A DNA stretch of 64,000 nt from Pseudomonadota bacterium (GCA_013285465.1 CP053449.1:1884735-1948734), one strand, 5' to 3'; positions 41,771 to 50,553 are shown, counted from the stretch's first letter. Notes: generated by a model from the sequence alone, not told the origin. Numbers and translations: made by a program.

Positions 41771-43500
41771 AGATTCAGCTGCTGTGCGATATATTTGAGG
41801 GCGACATCGGTTTTGCTGGCACCTTTCAGCCCCTCGGCAATGGTGAGTTTCTCGCCTTGATTGCCGATCGCCCTAATCTCGTAGGACATGGTAATCTTTG
41901 TCCCCTGCTGCGATTGAAAGCTGGAATGTTTGATGATGTTTTCAATCAAATCTATGCGCAGCTGGCGGCGTTTCACCGGAATGCCGAAAACGCGCCGCAC
42001 GGTTTTTAAGTAAACGCCATCCGTTGTCACCAGCAGGGAATTCCCAAAGGTGTAAAGACCGCCGATCACAATCAAACTGCCGACCAGCATAAAAATTCCG
42101 CTCAGGAAATATGATCCGGCATGTATCAATGCGAACACGCCGCCGCCTGCAAAAATCGCACCGATACAAATCAGGGAAAAGCCGAGTCCGATATTGCGTC
42201 CGGCGGGATAGAACAGCTCCGCCCCTGATGCGCCGAAACGCAGCGGAATCGTTTCCTTGACGGCAGCGTCCAGAATTTCAGCATTTTTGTTCTGCATCAT
42301 GCCCAGCTCCCGCTCCGGCAGGCTGCGCGATGTTTTGTGTTCCGTATCATAAACCGGAATATCATATTGGCGTATAAAATCAGCACCCGGCAGATCGGCA
42401 TGCAGCCCCAGCCGCCAGATATGGCGCTCCTCATGCATTGAGGTCAGGCTTTCGGCATCGGATTCATTCATGCCTTCGGGAATTTTGAACTGGAAGAAAA
42501 CACGCGTACCCTCCGGCCCGGCTTCCGTATGCGCGTAAAGACTATCCTGCCATTTTGCTTTTTCACGGTAACGTCTTTCACTGCCCGAGCGGCTGTAGCT
42601 GCCGGCAATATTCGTCAGGGTGATTTCAAAACGCATGGACGGATCATAGGGAAGTTTCACATCGACATAGCCGCCAGCATGGCCACCGATGGCGCCCGGA
42701 AACGGATCCAGCGTCAAAGGTGCCGTGCCGAAACGCCGCCATTCCCGCGTTGCCTTGATAGCGGCATAAATCAAGCCTAGTCCGACAATATTAAAAATCA
42801 GGGCAATCACTGCCACATTATTGTGTTTTTCAACAACCTCCTGATAGGCGATAAACGGCAGATAGCACGTCATCGCATTCCAGATGACGGCAAAAACCCA
42901 CATCATCTTCATGCCGAATTTTGCATCCGACAATATTGTCGGCGATTGCCATTTCGCATTGGCAAGCCATGGCTTATCCTGCAAAACCGGATCACCCTCC
43001 TGCGCTCTTTTGCCGCTGCTGCCGCGCCAGACAAAATAGATAAAGCCGCCGCCTGCGCCGCAGAACACGACACCGAAAATAGACACAAAACCCAGCATGC
43101 CCCAGCGCATGTCGCGGTTCAATACGGCCTCGCCCGGATCCGACGGATTCACATAGACGGGAACGGCTTTGTTCTTTTTATAGGCGCGCTCCAATTTCCT
43201 GCCGAGATCCTCCTGAAAAGAGCCGATATTATCCGACATATCAAAAACGGCCACGCGGTCGCCCGAATAGCGCCGCCCGCCATATTCATACTGATATTCC
43301 GCTTTTGCACGATATGTTGTGCCGCCGTCACTGTCCGTTGAAGACGAGAGTTCCGCCGATACAAGATGGGCCGTTGTCTCATCCCAATTTTTCATGCCCT
43401 GCCATTCAATGGCCGGTCTGGCACCCATCCAGATGAAGATACCGAAACCTGCGGCAAAAAAGATCATACCGAAAACTGTGGGAAAAAGTTTCTTTTTCAT
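41767..43500 (-). CDS. DUF3592-type membrane protein
   Basis: The 577-residue protein has about five membrane segments. The first lies near the N-terminus (FPTVFGMIFFAAGFGIFIWM), followed by the DUF3592 periplasmic part (YEYGGRRYSGDRVAVFDMSD, VYVNPSDPGEAVLNRDM) and a second segment. A large beta-rich domain at about 260-440 precedes two final segments and a C-terminal PH-like part (GVYLKTVRRVFGIPVKRRQL). DUF3592 occurs in many bacterial membrane proteins of unknown role. ATG 43500 is preferred, since AAGG lies 7 bases upstream; an in-frame TTG lies at 43518. Confidence 0.82.
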   Translation of the reverse strand: MKKKLFPTVFGMIFFAAGFGIFIWMGARPAIEWQGMKNWDETTAHLVSAELSSSTDSDGGTTYRAKAEYQYEYGGRRYSGDRVAVFDMSDNIGSFQEDLGRKLERAYKKNKAVPVYVNPSDPGEAVLNRDMRWGMLGFVSIFGVVFCGAGGGFIYFVWRGSSGKRAQEGDPVLQDKPWLANAKWQSPTILSDAKFGMKMMWVFAVIWNAMTCYLPFIAYQEVVEKHNNVAVIALIFNIVGLGLIYAAIKATREWRRFGTAPLTLDPFPGAIGGHAGGYVDVKLPYDPSMRFEITLTNIAGSYSRSGSERRYREKAKWQDSLYAHTEAGPEGTRVFFQFKIPEGMNESDAESLTSMHEERHIWRLGLHADLPGADFIRQYDIPVYDTEHKTSRSLPERELGMMQNKNAEILDAAVKETIPLRFGASGAELFYPAGRNIGLGFSLICIGAIFAGGGVFALIHAGSYFLSGIFMLVGSLIVIGGLYTFGNSLLVTTDGVYLKTVRRVFGIPVKRRQLRIDLIENIIKHSSFQSQQGTKITMSYEIRAIGNQGEKLTIAEGLKGASKTDVALKYIAQQLNL

Positions 43501-43608
43501 GGCGGCCTTATATTTCAATGTTCCAAAAAAAGACGCGAAGAAATGCGCGCCTGCCTAAAGTCTATTGGAAACGCTTTGGGTTGTCACCTTTGTATAAGGA
43601 AATAAAAA

Positions 43609-44121
43609 TCAGCGGCGGAAATGCTTTGCCTTGCGCGGACGTTTGCGCGGCTTGGGCTTTTTCTGCAGATGTTTGGCGGCCTCGCGGTTAAATGCCTCCA
43701 TATTTTCCGACATTTTTGCATCAATTTTGTCGCGAATGGCTTTATAGACTTTGTTTTCGCGCGTGACATGGCCGCCTGCGATAACTTTCAATTCGCTGAC
43801 CGCACCATATTCAATGGTTTTGATGAAGGATGCCGCCTCGGGACGTGCCAGAAACATATCGACAACATTTTCTTTGCCCGCGCGGGCGGATTCTTCAAAG
43901 ACTTTACGCGCCGCAAATGTTTCGAGCTTCGCACCTTTATCCAGCAAAAATTCGACAAAATCCTCACCGCCGCGCAGATGGGCGTAATACAGCATAATGC
44001 CGTCGCAGGCATTAACGTCAATCGGCACACCGCCCTGATCGGCTTGATTGATGACGGCTTTGGCCGCATCGAATTCTTCGGCTTTGATCAGGTTCAGAAC
44101 GATTTGTTCTTCGCTGCGCAT
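43609..44121 (-). CDS. Ankyrin-like protein with basic tail
   Basis: The 170-residue soluble protein has weak ankyrin-like helix pairs (IVLNLIKAEEFDAAKAVINQ, YYAHLRGGEDFVEFLLDKGA, SARAGKENVVDMFLARPEAA). The C-terminus of about 25 residues is very basic (KKPKPRKRPRKAKHFRR), a possible nucleic-acid-binding or membrane-contact tail. AGGAG lies 6 bases before the ATG. It follows the next gene (44145-44855) on the same strand by 23 bases and is likely cotranscribed with it. A second ankyrin protein occurs at 18495, but the two are not close relatives by eye. Confidence 0.75.
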   Translation of the reverse strand: MRSEEQIVLNLIKAEEFDAAKAVINQADQGGVPIDVNACDGIMLYYAHLRGGEDFVEFLLDKGAKLETFAARKVFEESARAGKENVVDMFLARPEAASFIKTIEYGAVSELKVIAGGHVTRENKVYKAIRDKIDAKMSENMEAFNREAAKHLQKKPKPRKRPRKAKHFRR

Positions 44122-44144
44122 GTCTCTACTCCTAATTTAATGAT

Positions 44145-44855
44145 TTAATGCTTTGGTTTAACACGGCGTTCCGGTTTTTGTCGAGCCAAATCACGCAGGC
44201 TCCGGCTATCGCCCATAAACATCGGCAACAACACAAACAACATCCCAAACATTGCAAAGGGCAATACGCGCTCTTTATCATTGGCATCGCTTGCAACGGA
44301 ATAATGAATATCGCTCATGATTGAGGTCAGGCTCTTGTTTTCCTTACTTGCTTCCGCGCGCGCTTCGCGCAGGAAACCGTAATCTTCGATCTCGAAATAG
44401 GGATGCACATCCTCTGCCGGGATCGTGTGTTTCTCGAATTCCGTCATCAATTCCTCTGCCTGCGTTTCCGACAGAGCCGGATTAAGCAGAATTTCCGCCA
44501 ATACCGGATTAGCGGCTTCTTTAAAGCTTTCCAAAGCGCTGTAACGCTGATTGTTCAAATCCTGAATACTGCTGCCTTTAAAATCACCGCTTTCGATGCG
44601 TGCGGTCAGCGCCTGCACGGTCTTATACTGTTCTTCCAGCTGATCGATATTGCCGGCATATTGCGCATAGGCCGCTTCGGTAAACTCCGTCGTCCGGTTA
44701 TCCGTCATTTCATCGGCAATCATATAGCTGCCGCCGCCAATCGCCCCAACACCCAAAACAGCGGACAGAATCATCGCCGTGCCGGTTTTATTTACCATTA
44801 AATCGGCAAATTTATGACGCAGGCTGCGCAAGGGATAGGACGGGTCTTCAAACAT
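44145..44855 (-). CDS. Hypothetical two-segment membrane protein
   Basis: The 236-residue protein has one membrane segment near residue 27-47 (GTAMILSAVLGVGAIGGGSY) and a second near 200-220 (VLPFAMFGMLFVLLPMFMGD). Between them lie about 150 helical, mainly acidic residues (EEQYKTVQALTARIESGDFK). The ends are basic, so both termini probably lie in the cytoplasm and the middle in the periplasm. No family recognised. A strong promoter lies just upstream and the ankyrin-like gene follows. Confidence 0.7.
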   Translation of the reverse strand: MFEDPSYPLRSLRHKFADLMVNKTGTAMILSAVLGVGAIGGGSYMIADEMTDNRTTEFTEAAYAQYAGNIDQLEEQYKTVQALTARIESGDFKGSSIQDLNNQRYSALESFKEAANPVLAEILLNPALSETQAEELMTEFEKHTIPAEDVHPYFEIEDYGFLREARAEASKENKSLTSIMSDIHYSVASDANDKERVLPFAMFGMLFVLLPMFMGDSRSLRDLARQKPERRVKPKH

Positions 44856-44899
44856 TTGTACAGTATCTTTCGCCGCTTTATTTGGAATTCAGGCGTTAT

Positions 44900-44928
44900 T
44901 TATAACATGATTTATTGTTATATGTCAA
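44900..44928 (-). promoter_or_regulatory. Strong minus-strand promoter with a dyad
   Basis: On the minus strand TTGACA (44928-44923), 17-base spacer, TTATAA (44905-44900). The dyad ATAACA/TGTTAT (44902-44921) spans spacer and -10, a suitable repressor site. Confidence 0.72.
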
Positions 44929-45006
44929 ATAATTTTACGGCCTTTGCAGTACTGCCTGCCGCGTCTATACTGATGCTGCTGACATATAACATCGAGGAAA
45001 TGCAAC

Positions 45007-45390
45007 ATGACGGAAAAAATTATTATTTCAACGAAACACGCCCCCGCCGCGATCGGCCCTTATTCACAAGCCATCAATGAAAACGGCACGGTTTACCTGT
45101 CGGGGCAAATCCCGCTGGACCCGCATAGCGGTGAACTGGTATCGGGCGGTTTCGAAGCTGCGGCCGTGCAGGTTTTTGAAAATCTGTCCGCCGTCGCCAC
45201 AGCCGCCGGCGGTTCCATGTCGGATTTTGTCAAACTGACGATCTATCTGACGGATTTTGACAATTTTCCGGTTGTGAATAATGTCATGCAGCGTTATTTC
45301 CGCGAACCCTATCCCGCCCGCGCCACTATTGCCGTAAAAGCCTTGCCGCTGGGTGCCGCGATTGAAATCGACGGTATTATGGTGCTGTAG
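45007..45390 (+). CDS. ridA: RidA family enamine/imine deaminase
   Basis: The 127-residue RidA (YjgF/YER057c/UK114) protein hydrolyses reactive enamines such as 2-aminoacrylate produced by PLP enzymes. Signature segments are [31 protein letters not shown], and the end [20 protein letters not shown] with the active-site Arg. It forms a trimer. GAGG lies 10 bases before the ATG. The dehydrogenase gene follows 1 base after the stop, indicating one transcript. Confidence 0.94.
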   Translation: MTEKIIISTKHAPAAIGPYSQAINENGTVYLSGQIPLDPHSGELVSGGFEAAAVQVFENLSAVATAAGGSMSDFVKLTIYLTDFDNFPVVNNVMQRYFREPYPARATIAVKALPLGAAIEIDGIMVL

Positions 45391-45391
45391 A

Positions 45392-46465
45392 ATGAGCAAA
45401 GAGGACTACCCCGTCATGACCGCAGAGGCCTTGCGGGATTTCGCCGCAAAAATTCTGGAAGGCGGCGGCTTTACCCGTGAGGAATCCGTTATCACCGCAA
45501 AAAGCCTCGTGCTTGCCAATCTGATGGGGCATGATTCCCACGGCGTCATCCGTGTGATGGAATATACCTCATTTCTGCATAAGGGTTTGGTCAAAAGCGG
45601 CATTGATTTGAAGATTCTGAAAGACAGCGCAGGCAGCTGTGTGGCCGATGCCGGTCTGGGTCTAGGGCAAGTTCAAATGCCGCGCTTCCTTGATATTCTG
45701 TTGCCGAAAGCATCGGAAAACGGCGTTGCAAGCGGTGCCTTGTACCATACCGGTCATACCGGACGGTTGGGCGAATGGGCGGAATATGCCGCCGAAAAAG
45801 GCTATGCGTTTTTTATGTCCGTCAATGATAACGGCGCACTCGGCTGTGTTGCACCGCCGGGCGGAAAAACCGCCTTTAGCAGTACCAATCCTCTGGCTTT
45901 CGGCATTCCGCTGAAAGACGGAGAAAGCTTTACCATTGATATGGCCACCAGCGCCGCCGCCATCGGCAAAATCCGTCTTGCCTATCTGTCGGGCGAAACG
46001 GTTGGTGACAATTTGATACAGGATGCGGACGGACGGCCAAGCAACGACCCCGCCGTGCTGTTTGAAGAACCGCAAGGCAGCCTGCTGACGGCAGGCGGGC
46101 ATAAAGGATTTGCCCTGTCGCTGATGATGGATTGCCTCGCCGCCGGATTATCGGGCGGCAATATGCCCCCTGCCCCTGACGGTGCGCCGCTGGTGAATAA
46201 TGCCGCCGTCACGATCTGGGACCCGCAGCATTTTGCCGGACTGAACCATATGCAGAATGAAGCGGAAAAATATCTGGATTTCGTGCGCGCCATCCCGCCG
46301 CGTGATCCGGCCAATCCCGTGCGTATTCCGGGTGACCGTGCCAAAACAAGCTATGCCGACCGTCTGCAAAACGGTATTCCTTTAAGCCGCGGTACTGTCG
46401 ATGAACTGATCCGGCGCGCGGAAAAATTCGGCATCACTCTGCCGCCGGAAATCCAGCATTCTTAA
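45392..46465 (+). CDS. Ldh/malate dehydrogenase family (LDH2/MDH2) oxidoreductase
   Basis: The 357-residue NAD(P)-dependent enzyme is of the type II malate/L-lactate dehydrogenase family. Signature parts are ANLMGHDSHGVIRVMEY (the catalytic region with DSHG), YHTGHTGRLGEWAEYAAEKG, FSSTNPLAFGIPLKDG and GHKGFALSLMMDCLA. Such enzymes reduce 2-oxoacids, ureidoglycolate or delta-1-pyrroline-2-carboxylate relatives; the substrate is not fixed by sequence. Start at ATG 45392, one base after the ridA stop; upstream frame 45353 would overlap ridA and is rejected. Pairing with RidA suggests amino-acid or imino-acid metabolism. Confidence 0.92.
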   Translation: MSKEDYPVMTAEALRDFAAKILEGGGFTREESVITAKSLVLANLMGHDSHGVIRVMEYTSFLHKGLVKSGIDLKILKDSAGSCVADAGLGLGQVQMPRFLDILLPKASENGVASGALYHTGHTGRLGEWAEYAAEKGYAFFMSVNDNGALGCVAPPGGKTAFSSTNPLAFGIPLKDGESFTIDMATSAAAIGKIRLAYLSGETVGDNLIQDADGRPSNDPAVLFEEPQGSLLTAGGHKGFALSLMMDCLAAGLSGGNMPPAPDGAPLVNNAAVTIWDPQHFAGLNHMQNEAEKYLDFVRAIPPRDPANPVRIPGDRAKTSYADRLQNGIPLSRGTVDELIRRAEKFGITLPPEIQHS

Positions 46466-46542
46466 AGTGTCCTATTGACATATTCCGAAAACAGCAGTAA
46501 ACATAATCATTAATTTGATATGAATGTTAAAGGATGTGTATA

Positions 46543-47544
46543 ATGGATGCAAAAGAGATTCAATATCTACAAAGACGCTGGAAGCAGGTCAAAGCCCATC
46601 AACCCACCGGCGCCAACCAGCATGGTTTTGAATGCCAGAGTATATTGTATGATCTGGACAAAATGGGGCTAGACACCTCCCAAAACGAAACTTATGAAAT
46701 CCTGGAAGACGGGCTGACAAAGCAGGATTTTGACCGGATGTATTGCCACGCATGGATAACGCAAGTACTGGATTCTTATCATCAGGCGCAGTCTCTTAGC
46801 ACCCAGCGCTTTGCAGGAGAGCAACCGCCGCAGCAATATTACGGGCTACAACAACTTTCAGAAAAATTTATGCCGAAGCTGGAAGAACTGATTGCCGAAA
46901 ACGGCCTGCCTGACGATCTGCCCGAATTACGTCTTGCCGAGCTTGATCTGTTGCGGAACATGCATCAGAACGGCGGTCTGGAACGTGCTGTCAAACTATC
47001 CGCCAATAATGCGGCGATTGAATATACCCGCCGCGCCTATACCTATATGGAAAAAGCAAAAACCAAACAGGCTGATGGCACACATTTACAGGAATGTCGT
47101 GAAGGACTTTCTTATGCTGACGGCGCTTTGGAAGCAATAGATGCCGCGCAGGAATTTTATACACCGAAAGACATTCCGATAAGATATGACGGCTGGGGCG
47201 GCTGGAAAGATGACAAAGGCCCTTATAACCGCGAAATACTGGCGGAAATGAAGGAATATTTCCTGCTGCAGGAAAGCGCGATTGAATTCCATCAGGCTTA
47301 TAAATTTCATCAGGAAGGGCATTACGTACTGGATGCTTCGGGCAGCGGTCACGGTATGATGCGGATGCCGATGCAGCATATTGCCGAGAAACTGAAGGAA
47401 CAGGGTTACGACATCCGCGACCCGGAACTGTTTGAACAGATGGGAACGGATATCGACACATTCTGGAACGCCTATGACACCGAGCGACAGAATGTTATCA
47501 AAGACGACAAATACAAGCTGGTCAAACCGCAATTAAAACGCTGA
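46543..47544 (+). CDS. Hypothetical soluble protein
   Basis: The 333-residue cytoplasmic protein has no family I recognise. It is helical, with many Tyr, Gln and Glu residues. Parts include AKEIQYLQRRWKQVKAHQPT, a stretch YTRRAYTYMEKAKTKQADGT, and a His/Gly turn GHYVLDASGSGHGMMRMPMQ. No signal peptide or membrane segment. ATG 46543 is preferred because AAAGG lies 9 bases upstream. TTGACA (46475-46480) with TAAACA (46498-46503) is a possible promoter. It converges on the alternative oxidase gene with an 8-base gap. Confidence 0.7.
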   Translation: MDAKEIQYLQRRWKQVKAHQPTGANQHGFECQSILYDLDKMGLDTSQNETYEILEDGLTKQDFDRMYCHAWITQVLDSYHQAQSLSTQRFAGEQPPQQYYGLQQLSEKFMPKLEELIAENGLPDDLPELRLAELDLLRNMHQNGGLERAVKLSANNAAIEYTRRAYTYMEKAKTKQADGTHLQECREGLSYADGALEAIDAAQEFYTPKDIPIRYDGWGGWKDDKGPYNREILAEMKEYFLLQESAIEFHQAYKFHQEGHYVLDASGSGHGMMRMPMQHIAEKLKEQGYDIRDPELFEQMGTDIDTFWNAYDTERQNVIKDDKYKLVKPQLKR

Positions 47545-47551
47545 ACAATCT

Positions 47552-48415
47552 TTAAGGTTTCGGTCCGATTTTAGCGGCGCGGCGCAATGTTGCCTGCGCC
47601 GCTTTTTCGACCTTTTCATAGCCGGGAACAGGCTTCTTGGCCTGTTGCGCAATTTTGCGCTGGCGCTTTTCTTCACGGCGCTGTGCAATCACCTGATCCA
47701 GCTTATCGGCGCAGCCGTGATTGACATCACGGTGTTCGGCTTCATCGGCGCGCACAGCCAGCACCACATCGCGCAGTTTGGCATCATCTTTCAGCTTCCA
47801 GTATTCTTTGGCGATTTGCGGCGCATCGACATTTTCGACCTTACCGGCATCTATCGCATCCAGATAATGGGTATAACTGCGCACGGCTTCTTCTTCCAGC
47901 AAGCCGATAAAACGGTGCGCGGTGCGTTTATTGAAGGTATAAGCCAATGAGAAAAATCCCAGAAAGGCGACTTGCGTTGCCGTGATCATCATGCGTTCCA
48001 GCAATGTCGGTTTGCCGACTTCGACAAAGGTCATCAGATGCATACGCTCATTCTCGGCCTCGTCCATCAACATGCGGACAAGCCCGTTATCATGTTTCAT
48101 GCGGCGCAGTGACAAAAGATGATTATGCATCGAGCCGACCATGCCCGGTACCGCCGCAACGGTTTCCAGCACAATCGCGCGGCTGGCGTAACGTTCGCCG
48201 AAAAACTTGTCACCGACAAAGCGCAGGGTTTTCACCGCCGCGGCCGCGAAGTGATCAGACAGCGTTTTGTTCTCGTGATGCCAATGCATGTCGTTTTTAA
48301 TATCCGGGTCTTTGCGCGGCGGAATATATGAAGGAAGACCCTTGCCATCGGCGGCAAGTGCGGCGGGCGTCTTTTCGGCAGATTTATCCGCTTGCGGTTT
48401 ATGGGGCGAGCTCAC
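47552..48415 (-). CDS. Alternative oxidase (AOX), ubiquinol:oxygen oxidoreductase
   Basis: The 287-residue protein is a di-iron membrane-associated AOX. Iron-ligand motifs occur in order: LET (IVLETVAAVPGM), NERMH (DEAENERMHLMTF), LEEE (IGLLEEEAVRSYTHYLD) and RADEAEHRDVNH. Two amphipathic/hydrophobic helices dip into the membrane (MITATQVAFLGFFSLAYTFN). AOX passes electrons from ubiquinol to oxygen without pumping protons, giving resistance to cyanide and nitric oxide. It occurs in some Alphaproteobacteria. The start is GTG 48415 with AAAAGGA 9 bases upstream. About 55 polar N-terminal residues precede the core. It is a single gene. Confidence 0.93.
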   Translation of the reverse strand: MSSPHKPQADKSAEKTPAALAADGKGLPSYIPPRKDPDIKNDMHWHHENKTLSDHFAAAAVKTLRFVGDKFFGERYASRAIVLETVAAVPGMVGSMHNHLLSLRRMKHDNGLVRMLMDEAENERMHLMTFVEVGKPTLLERMMITATQVAFLGFFSLAYTFNKRTAHRFIGLLEEEAVRSYTHYLDAIDAGKVENVDAPQIAKEYWKLKDDAKLRDVVLAVRADEAEHRDVNHGCADKLDQVIAQRREEKRQRKIAQQAKKPVPGYEKVEKAAQATLRRAAKIGPKP

Positions 48416-48496
48416 GGGCGTTCCTTTTCAAAAATAAACATAAATCAATAAAATATTCCGGTTACAGGAATATTAGAGCAAAGGAAGCCTGCGCGG

Positions 48497-48874
48497 TCAA
48501 GCGGTTCCCTTTGTAGAGGCCTCAGGCAGAAAACGCAACAGAAGCGCCTGCAGAATAATCGTCAGGAAAGCGACCGACGCCGCGCCAAGAACGGCATCCA
48601 GCCGTAACAGCGCAACTTGCACTCCGTACTGCCCCGCCAAAACCGCCCATATATAGACGGCATAACACAAACCCGCCGCAATCGCGTAAAGGACAGCACG
48701 ATGCAGAGATGCCGAGGCACAAAAACCGCAGACAAGAAACAGCAGCGGCGCGGCAATCAGATGTGCGAAATAAACAATCAGCGGAATGCGCCCCAGCCCG
48801 CATAGGCCGGAAATTTTATAGACCAGAAAAATCGATAGCCCCCAGAAAACGGGAACGGATAATTTTCGCAACAT
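48497..48874 (-). CDS. Hypothetical small multi-pass membrane protein
   Basis: The 125-residue protein has four hydrophobic segments (MLRKLSVPVFWGLSIFLVYK, then IVYFAHLIAAPLLFLVCGFC, AVLYAIAAGLCYAVYIWAVL, and ASVAFLTIILQALLLRFLPE). ATG 48874 is used, with AGAGG 8 bases upstream; the longer frame from 49111 would read through the start region of the divergent signal-peptide gene and is unlikely. No family recognised. It lies divergent to the exported protein at 48967. Confidence 0.65.
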   Translation of the reverse strand: MLRKLSVPVFWGLSIFLVYKISGLCGLGRIPLIVYFAHLIAAPLLFLVCGFCASASLHRAVLYAIAAGLCYAVYIWAVLAGQYGVQVALLRLDAVLGAASVAFLTIILQALLLRFLPEASTKGTA

Positions 48875-48966
48875 GCGCAAAACCTCTTTGAAAACTATCG
48901 TAACAAGACGCGGTGCAAATAAATATGATATAATAAATATTGATTGAGCATTTCCGGAGACTTCCC

Positions 48967-49419
48967 ATGTTGCAAAAATTTTCCCTGATGTTACTGACTG
49001 TTTTTTGTCTGTCTGTCTGCGCTGATGCAGCGGGAAGTGCGGCTTGGGCCGGTGACCGTTCACCGGGGCAGTACCAGTCTCCCGGCTGGTCGGAGGGAGA
49101 GTACCGCACATTGAACCGCTCGCCCTATCTGCCGCGGACGCAAAGCCGCGAAAGATACCAGTATCAGCCGCATCCGATTACAAATTCCGGCGAATCATGG
49201 GAAGATAAGAACAATTATTACCTGAGCCGCGAGGACGAGCGTTATCTGGACAGCTTCATGAAAACGAAGCCGCAAGTGCCGACCGTTAAACTGCCCAGCG
49301 GGCTGGCGGTGCAGCTTGTTCTTGTCAGAACGCCGTCAGGCGCAACCTGCCCTATTACGCATAAGCCGCTTTACAACACGCGCTATATGCCTGCAAAGAA
49401 TCTGGTCATTCTGCCTTAA
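48967..49419 (+). CDS. Hypothetical exported protein
   Basis: The 150-residue protein has a signal peptide (MLQKFSLMLLTVFCLSVCAD, probably cleaved after AWA). A Tyr/Ser/Pro/Arg-rich region follows (GQYQSPGWSEGEYRTLNRSP), then a short conserved-looking domain with two ends of extended strand (LAVQLVLVRTPSGATCPITH). It should be periplasmic or secreted. GGAGAC lies 8 bases before ATG 48967. No family is recognised. A short frame of uncertain status follows. Confidence 0.68.
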   Translation: MLQKFSLMLLTVFCLSVCADAAGSAAWAGDRSPGQYQSPGWSEGEYRTLNRSPYLPRTQSRERYQYQPHPITNSGESWEDKNNYYLSREDERYLDSFMKTKPQVPTVKLPSGLAVQLVLVRTPSGATCPITHKPLYNTRYMPAKNLVILP

Positions 49420-49468
49420 GTCAAAAAACGCAAAAGCCGCATATGACTTTCCATTCGTCATTAACCCG

Positions 49469-49621
49469 GTGACGATTGATTTTGACGCGATGCTTTCAAA
49501 ACTGCCGAAAGAAGTGCGCGGCATTGCCAAAGCATGGGTGCATACGGGGCTGCTTAACAAGAAGAAAAAATCGAAACCTGCTTTTGAGGTTTGGAGAAGC
49601 TATCTCGGCAAACAGCAATAA
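49469..49621 (+). CDS. Short hypothetical ORF, doubtful
   Basis: This 50-residue frame begins at GTG (VTIDFDAMLSKLPKEVRGIA) and ends in AFEVWRSYLGKQQ. The amino-acid composition looks like a real soluble protein, and the frame is open from at least 49316. It could be the end of a longer gene that overlaps the exported protein, or the rest of a gene broken by a frameshift. There is no ribosome site, and a terminator follows directly. Confidence 0.35.
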   Translation: MTIDFDAMLSKLPKEVRGIAKAWVHTGLLNKKKKSKPAFEVWRSYLGKQQ

Positions 49622-49650
49622 AAAAAAGCCCCCGTGAAGGGGGCTGTTTT
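49622..49650. terminator. Terminator, duplicate of the tRNA-Arg terminator
   Basis: Stem AGCCCCC (49627-49633), loop GTGA, AGGGGGCT (49638-49645). It is A-rich on one side and T-rich on the other, so it can work on both strands. A similar hairpin lies at 49773-49806. Confidence 0.75.
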
Positions 49651-49671
49651 AATGGCGCGCCCGGAAGGATT
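49651..49671 (-). repeat. Second copy of the tRNA-Arg 3' end
   Basis: The 21 bases at 49651-49671 are identical to 49807-49827, the CCA end, acceptor and part of the T arm of tRNA-Arg plus two downstream bases. The preceding terminator is duplicated as well. The copies are 156 bases apart in direct orientation. Confidence 0.85.
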
Positions 49672-49772
49672 GACGGCGGGGCGTACCGCCCCTTCGCCGC
49701 GTCTGCGGTTTTGCCGCCGCAAAACCTTGCCGTCGAACAAGTTTCGCAACCCATATTACGAGACACAGCCAT

Positions 49773-49806
49773 TAAAAAAGCCCCCTTAAAATAAGGGGAC
49801 TTTTTT
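49773..49806 (-). terminator. Terminator of tRNA-Arg
   Basis: On the minus strand AGTCCCCTTA pairs with TAAGGGGGCT (one mismatch) and is followed by a six-T tract, immediately after the CCA end. Confidence 0.75.
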
Positions 49807-49808
49807 AA

Positions 49809-49885
49809 TGGCGCGCCCGGAAGGATTCGAACCTCCGACCTCATGGTTCGTAGCCATGCGCTCTATCCAACTGAGCTACGGGCGC
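49809..49885 (-). tRNA. tRNA-Arg (anticodon ACG)
   Basis: The minus strand folds as a standard cloverleaf. The acceptor stem is GCGCCCG/CGGGCGC, the D arm contains AGCTCAGTTGGATAGAGC, the anticodon stem is CATGG/CCATG with loop CTACGAA (anticodon ACG, read as inosine at the wobble position), and the T arm is GGAGGTTCGAATCCTTC. The 3' CCA is encoded. This tRNA reads CGU, CGC and CGA. The 3' half is repeated downstream. Confidence 0.96.
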
Positions 49886-49924
49886 GTTGTCATCCACGGA
49901 AAGTACAGAAACTGAACGAATAAT

Positions 49925-50551
49925 TCAAGTGTTTTTTGCAGATTCCGCATCACGCTGTGCGCGGATCTCCGTTGCCGAGAGCGGATGCAGCGGAATATGC
50001 AGGATTGTCCAGCAGGGCGGGCGGGTTTCCGCCAAATCCGGTGCACGGTTTTCCGGCATCTTCATCTTGGCAAATTGTTCCGAAGCCGGACAGGGTGTCT
50101 CCGACTGCCCGGCGGGCGGGCGGTCCATCACCGCAATCGGCAGTGTTTCAAAAATACTGCGCCAGTTTTCCCATTTATGGATTTGCAGCAGATTATCCGC
50201 CCCCATCAGCCAGACGAATTTTGTGTCGGGCAGAGCTTCGCACAATATCCGCAATGTTTCTGACGTATAGCGGGTATTGATCTGCCGTTCGATGGTAACA
50301 GGAACAATTTGCGGATGGTCGCGCGTGATCTCCCGCGCGGAATTCAGCCGTTCTTCAAACGGTGCCATCCCCGCTTCGGATTTCAGCGGATTCTGCGGGC
50401 TGACCATCCACCAGACGGCATCCAGCTTCAGACGGTCCAGCGCCTCGCGACTGATATGCAGATGGCCGTCATGCGCGGGGTTGAAAGATCCGCCGAGAAT
50501 GCCGACTTTGCGTCCGCGCCACTCCCCGCTATATTGTTCCAAACCGTTCAT
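49925..50551 (-). CDS. nadD: Nicotinate-nucleotide adenylyltransferase
   Basis: The 208-residue enzyme joins ATP and nicotinate mononucleotide to deamido-NAD. The nucleotidyltransferase signature GGSFNPAHDGHLHIS is present with the (H/T)xGH motif. Further family parts are WWMVSPQNPLK, the segment TRYTSETLRIL and WLMGADNLLQIHKWENWRSI; the end PLSATEIRAQR is a variant of the ISSTxIR motif. The gene starts 2 bases after putA stops, so both are on one transcript. NAD synthesis is represented again by nadA and nadB at the end of the window. Confidence 0.94.
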   Translation of the reverse strand: MNGLEQYSGEWRGRKVGILGGSFNPAHDGHLHISREALDRLKLDAVWWMVSPQNPLKSEAGMAPFEERLNSAREITRDHPQIVPVTIERQINTRYTSETLRILCEALPDTKFVWLMGADNLLQIHKWENWRSIFETLPIAVMDRPPAGQSETPCPASEQFAKMKMPENRAPDLAETRPPCWTILHIPLHPLSATEIRAQRDAESAKNT

Positions 50552-50553
50552 GA

